Part shown: positions 37,201 to 38,626 of the stretch, piece by piece
Layout of the letters: each line of letters starts with the position of its first letter
How positions within the stretch are numbered: the stretch's first letter is position 1
Source: Solobacterium sp. UBA1761
Lineage (GTDB): Bacteria > Bacillota_I > Bacilli_A > Erysipelotrichales > Erysipelotrichaceae
Assembly: GCA_002315565.1 (NCBI GenBank)
Contig: DCHD01000012.1
Location: 1 to 38,626 of the forward strand
Length of the DNA: 38,626 bases
Reading direction: 5' to 3'
Position numbers and translations under genes: made by a program
The notes under the pieces: generated by a model
Told to the model about the DNA's origin: nothing
Databases searched by the model: none
Seen by the model: the letters and a program-made list of their open reading frames with translations, nothing else

Positions 37201-38488
37201 TAGGATAATACTGACAGTCAACAGTCAGAGCATACTGAGTATTCTGTTTCAAACCGGTAACTGCATTGTTTATATCACCGGTAAGCGGATTGCCTGTTTT
37301 TGTAACCTTGTTGTAGGCTTTCAGAAGATTGCCTTCAACTCTTGAACTCCAGATCAGGGAATCATCGTTTGTATCAATAATCTTGAACACAGCATAATCA
37401 ATTGAACAGTTCTGATCATTCAGATAATAGATATAGCCGTTAACCGAATTAGATGTAACATCAAGGCCATTATCATCAAGGAAGAACAGAGGCATGTTCT
37501 GTTCACGATATTCCAGATCGGCGTTGACAGCACTTGTACCATCATCGCCATCATCTCCGGCAGTACCTGGCTGACCGGCAGCACCCTGATTACCCAAAGC
37601 ACCTGGATCACCAGACTTACCTGCTTTACCTTCTTCAGCGTCAACACCATTTTCGCCAGATTCGCCATCAGAAGCATTTACGATGATTCTTGGCTGTTTA
37701 TCAACTTCGATTGTATAGTCTTCATCTGGAATTATTTCAACATCGTCATCAGAACTGATAACCATCTGAGTCATATTCACCAGAATGTTTTCACCATCAG
37801 AAACGTTCTTGCTTCCAAGATATATTCTGATGCCGTTTTCCAGTTCAAGATATGCATCAGAAGAGATTGATGAATATGTACCATCCTGATTTACAAGATG
37901 AACAACACCTTCATCAACGTATTCAATTTCAATATAGTTATCGAAAACCTGCTGTGATGTTTCAGATACAACAAGTTTGATTTTCTTTGAAACAGCCATA
38001 TATCTGCTGCTTGAAATCTTCCAGATAAAGTTGGAGAAGTTAATCTTCTCTCCTGCATTGTCTGTCTGATATCCGTCAGCACCGCTTCTGCTTAGAACAT
38101 TCTTTGCAGAAATTGCATAGTAGCTTACCTGCTCTCCTACCAGTTCATCAGTATCGAGAAGTACTGTATCTGATAAAGAAGCCAGTGAATTGTCTGTATA
38201 GTGGATAAAGTTCTTTGAATCAATATTTACTTTGTTTGAATTGACATCGGTGAAAGAAATAGTATGGTCATAATTCTGCATGTAACTTGAGCCTGATAAA
38301 AAGAAACACTGTGAATGTAATGTGTCATCAGATTCATCGCTTGGAATCAGAATGTATCCATCGGCAAGGAAGGTTTCCTTTGCGCTTAAAAATTTGTTGT
38401 TTGATAAAACACCGATTGCACTTATAACAACCAAAAAGGCAACCGCAAGCAATATAAATAGTCTAGTTACTTTTTTATTCTTTCCCAT
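31295..38488 (-). CDS. Giant 2397-aa membrane-anchored surface protein, collagen-like plus Fn3-type repeats
   Basis: First gene of the 12-gene unit. N-terminal basic stretch and span (about 8-28), probably an uncleaved anchor; a beta-rich head (about 40-260); 15 Gly-X-Y triplets (275-319); then about 2000 residues of beta-sandwich repeats with Fn3-type elements spread along the chain (GLKQNTQYALTVDC, GLDSNTVYYLRVV, GLKENTQYEITVYA, GLNPNTSYEFVVEG). The C-terminus (APKAARFNSYLSNLLSGE) has no span and no sortase motif, so the far end is free. Such a plan fits a long flexible fibre projecting from the membrane. The start has GGTGG four bases upstream, a modest site. The stop lies three bases before the 530-aa gene. 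No ligand-binding domain is recognisable; adhesion or force transmission is inference. Confidence 0.8.
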   Translation of the reverse strand: MGKNKKVTRLFILLAVAFLVVISAIGVLSNNKFLSAKETFLADGYILIPSDESDDTLHSQCFFLSGSSYMQNYDHTISFTDVNSNKVNIDSKNFIHYTDNSLASLSDTVLLDTDELVGEQVSYYAISAKNVLSRSGADGYQTDNAGEKINFSNFIWKISSSRYMAVSKKIKLVVSETSQQVFDNYIEIEYVDEGVVHLVNQDGTYSSISSDAYLELENGIRIYLGSKNVSDGENILVNMTQMVISSDDDVEIIPDEDYTIEVDKQPRIIVNASDGESGENGVDAEEGKAGKSGDPGALGNQGAAGQPGTAGDDGDDGTSAVNADLEYREQNMPLFFLDDNGLDVTSNSVNGYIYYLNDQNCSIDYAVFKIIDTNDDSLIWSSRVEGNLLKAYNKVTKTGNPLTGDINNAVTGLKQNTQYALTVDCQYYPTYTYVDPNGVSHISNLGYSINQQLFSKLFTTDGLGLNLAYDSATTETINANLAINKVTYEKIAVKLYDEDKNEMKLNDNVQEYVFDINSSNKTLLNPEFVDGEDLLNGIMDLKSNETDLIGTVASLQYSGLDSNTVYYLRVVNAEDGTTEYDYIKVKTLKIEAELGKPSVYYSPQTDQFVLEPCNYSDPDGGINYFEYNILDETGDVVYTLTSESLDTKRIDVSDNLNYGVNYKLQIVAYFNNNEVIKEIRSEMSDPFNASSTWPTVSFSDEIRTPTTLSGTVTIHDGFHMINGAKQTADNSSITIKLKSKNAVVQHYTSESNYEYSSEGVSKVIEQEITVKIGMDSTAWKNCNYEDGRYEIYYAFKGLKENTQYEITVYADKMSEEGVEIHSATPLLIGTSEIYKTRSYSETPVYIDCVTASGENSESYFFNLNVFLSLNNSGYEKEYQKSKDEEFSPYAKKIFGVDSTSELVIKSISALKFDIYESAKNLTGKSFLPNMNAKLNSASLSTTELITNRITYTGYDYISNYEFVNEFYPYTKIIEKQVDMQTVKEEKTVGVYYRYLTEENGDLKRDGDNNVVVEELPNGQYLLTINSSSFGPDTSDKISAFYKRIAANNPTDKNWPIFIRVTAAYDYTYSTEVKGMYDNSNMIQIGATSILNQTANVPLYGGTQTSEFKKGEYYVADDTERLDTWIQTNVKAAKPGWRDSGGISLEPIYQTSTDLPAYIAGEFEDHSIAGSNFYDINYSNSEVYMKMGVNTDDLGDLNTVGEDLLEHWDDINLGDETVVGYKITGNSTWLGAFASAVRYKVYNSKNELIATSFYPGTDTNHLGFAEGWIPCENSELDSWAFFFDVERNAVDEEDKLNTREIVRGDYFYVVMEVKLKDYDNEIYPTVGSEKVIKVGAQTYKQQPEVRFAEYKGSTTDNSINDIFYAYIDDPDKALEYVDDKLRLYTLDDKDAEVDVEVVDMSNIDIDKDGETDKQYYSIKLKAVDNPDVSDILRTDYDQINELGKENANTILLTSEEFINKHENVKIEAIATDYDAFYVVKNEDKNYYDAVLQIKTSAASIYDAIKQINLTVVNKETSVNKYKTFTINNFDTSSKNGITTEKQTSGGEIVGYIVHYHIPFEQFTDITTYTDSGINQFYIYADVYYDSGNYGISYADIANYPLTAAFNMKNDGINVKLDMEFDVDDDFVAAYNTMTNEQKQAWFAGKITSKSMVITNLEYAPDSHTVNTFDLVVDTLSSGSETLNMKLDSENKKVTLTAVTGVLYKDAQMYGPTGYHLGDFDRTDFEVKLTVNGNEYAIDTNNTRNYINYRPDYSGETDGSSSDIKEMSEVTFVKDDDFFTVGTTKHYFAARGLKIMPKETKKLGRVSVNSGIDIDRIESYADVDIETGMYFAKLEVTLTSIGTVDTSKGLRIGYRPVGETDYIYTSDADVLKIENGTNTYTVNWKNRNFDGLNPNTSYEFVVEGFYRYFNNTKGEIVEEWLPINIKNHGPASITYATSMIKKTLDIISINDTDAAKYPSSIAVSYATTSPTRDTKYVDFKLSMDAYLKDIKAGIASITFELYNINDYDTVNSKAKEGKTALDVIEYKSDAGEGERDIENSFVDTLTLANSAETPDDSEKLTYYSKQRFNFAPDEEHIVDGNTTYLAVMRINYQKKSGEQIYEIDLTKPKKFTSTVSWRVTNVVYSEKIDESNVNHKIQFKINGTDSKRLLTSNTTGTDYNPKAVTYAVELYKVVDNKTVGPLTFKYGGKSVNYIVKTVQTSGSSTSLQQFAPMIEYLDGNTEYFIKVYYQEDLTNSGLVFEFDPSDKSGLKSFESTHAVTASGVDISNIQLTMLPEYGFVNVTGNNLNNVDGIYYELTDTTDSSSPVTYKSNETEVAPTKVRNSVGDLNNTDLWNKQSTEGVFSLYIPQLNDTTKSYELVVYLYDGEKYVAASTSITITVPAPKAARFNSYLSNLLSGE
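37532..37666 (-). repeat. Collagen-like Gly-X-Y segment, 15 triplets
   Basis: 135 bases encode 15 triplets, 14 of them beginning with Gly (for example GDPGALGNQGAAGQPGTAG); the fourth triplet is AEE. Bacterial collagen-like runs can form triple helices, so the protein may be a trimer at this point. Confidence 0.85.
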
Positions 38489-38492
38489 ATAT

Positions 38493-38533
38493 CCACCAAA
38501 AACCTACATACGTATAGGTATGATTCAATTATA
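38493..38533 (-). promoter_or_regulatory. Promoter and leader of the 12-gene operon
   Basis: A perfect -10 TATAAT is at 38528-38533; 17 bases further up is TTCATT, a poor -35, so an activator or an alternative element may be needed. Between the -10 and the ribosome site (GGTGG, 38493-38497) are two overlapping palindromes: ATACGTAT (38508-38515) and the arms CATAC/GTATG (38507-38511 and 38518-38522), near the expected start of transcription and possibly an operator. The remaining AT-rich bases up to 38626 hold nothing else I can support. Confidence 0.5.
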
Positions 38534-38626
38534 CTCTTATTGCAACCGTAAATGAATATATATATAAAGATTTTTTAAGAAATAATTTACATATGTTTTT
38601 TTGACCACCCATTTGCACGTTGGTGC

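Overview
The window looks like chromosome of a low-GC Gram-positive bacterium. It is AT-rich, uses the standard code (TGA serves as a stop), has AAGGAGG-type ribosome sites, and its surface proteins lack outer-membrane features. A gut Firmicute close to the Erysipelotrichia is my guess from protein style, not a measured placement. Every gene I accept is on the minus strand, so transcription runs from high to low coordinates.

The main content is one tightly packed 12-gene unit, 38488 down to 10797 (27.7 kb). It has a single recognisable promoter region above it and a strong terminator starting inside the last stop codon. In order of transcription: a 2397-aa surface protein with a collagen-like segment; a 530-aa surface protein with a Gly-Gly-X segment; a c-ring-type proteolipid; a one-span protein with a delta-like tail (b/delta role); F1 alpha; F1 gamma; a ParA-type ATPase; F1 beta; a short epsilon-like protein; a polytopic membrane protein; a one-span protein with an external beta-rich domain; and a 4014-aa surface protein with LamG-like and GLUG/beta-helix domains. 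Gaps are at most 17 bases and many genes overlap by 1 or 8 bases. The F1 part keeps its catalytic residues. The c subunit has lost the membrane carboxylate that binds the coupling ion, and no a subunit is present. The simplest reading is an ATP-hydrolysing rotary motor that does not pump ions and instead acts on, or is built together with, a large cell-surface apparatus positioned by a ParA ATPase. The nearest known parallel is the F1-like ATPase and giant surface proteins of gliding Mycoplasma mobile. Function here is inference.

Below the terminator lies a GntR/YtrA-type regulator with its own promoter and paired operator-like repeats (10352-10771), then an ABC exporter: an ATPase broken by a one-base frameshift and an ABC-2 type permease (8056-10359). 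A second ABC module of the MacB/FtsX type follows (5681-7993) and ends in a terminator.

From 5645 to 1664 is a probable five-gene operon: a PPC/DUF296 protein, a small membrane protein, two COG0523/CobW-type P-loop proteins (one with an extreme Asp/Cys/His-rich metal-binding linker), and a CcdA-thioredoxin fusion. It suggests metal and thiol-redox handling at the membrane.

The left end carries an AbiEi/AbiEii toxin-antitoxin pair (126-1534) behind a promoter flanked by a perfect 14-bp inverted repeat.
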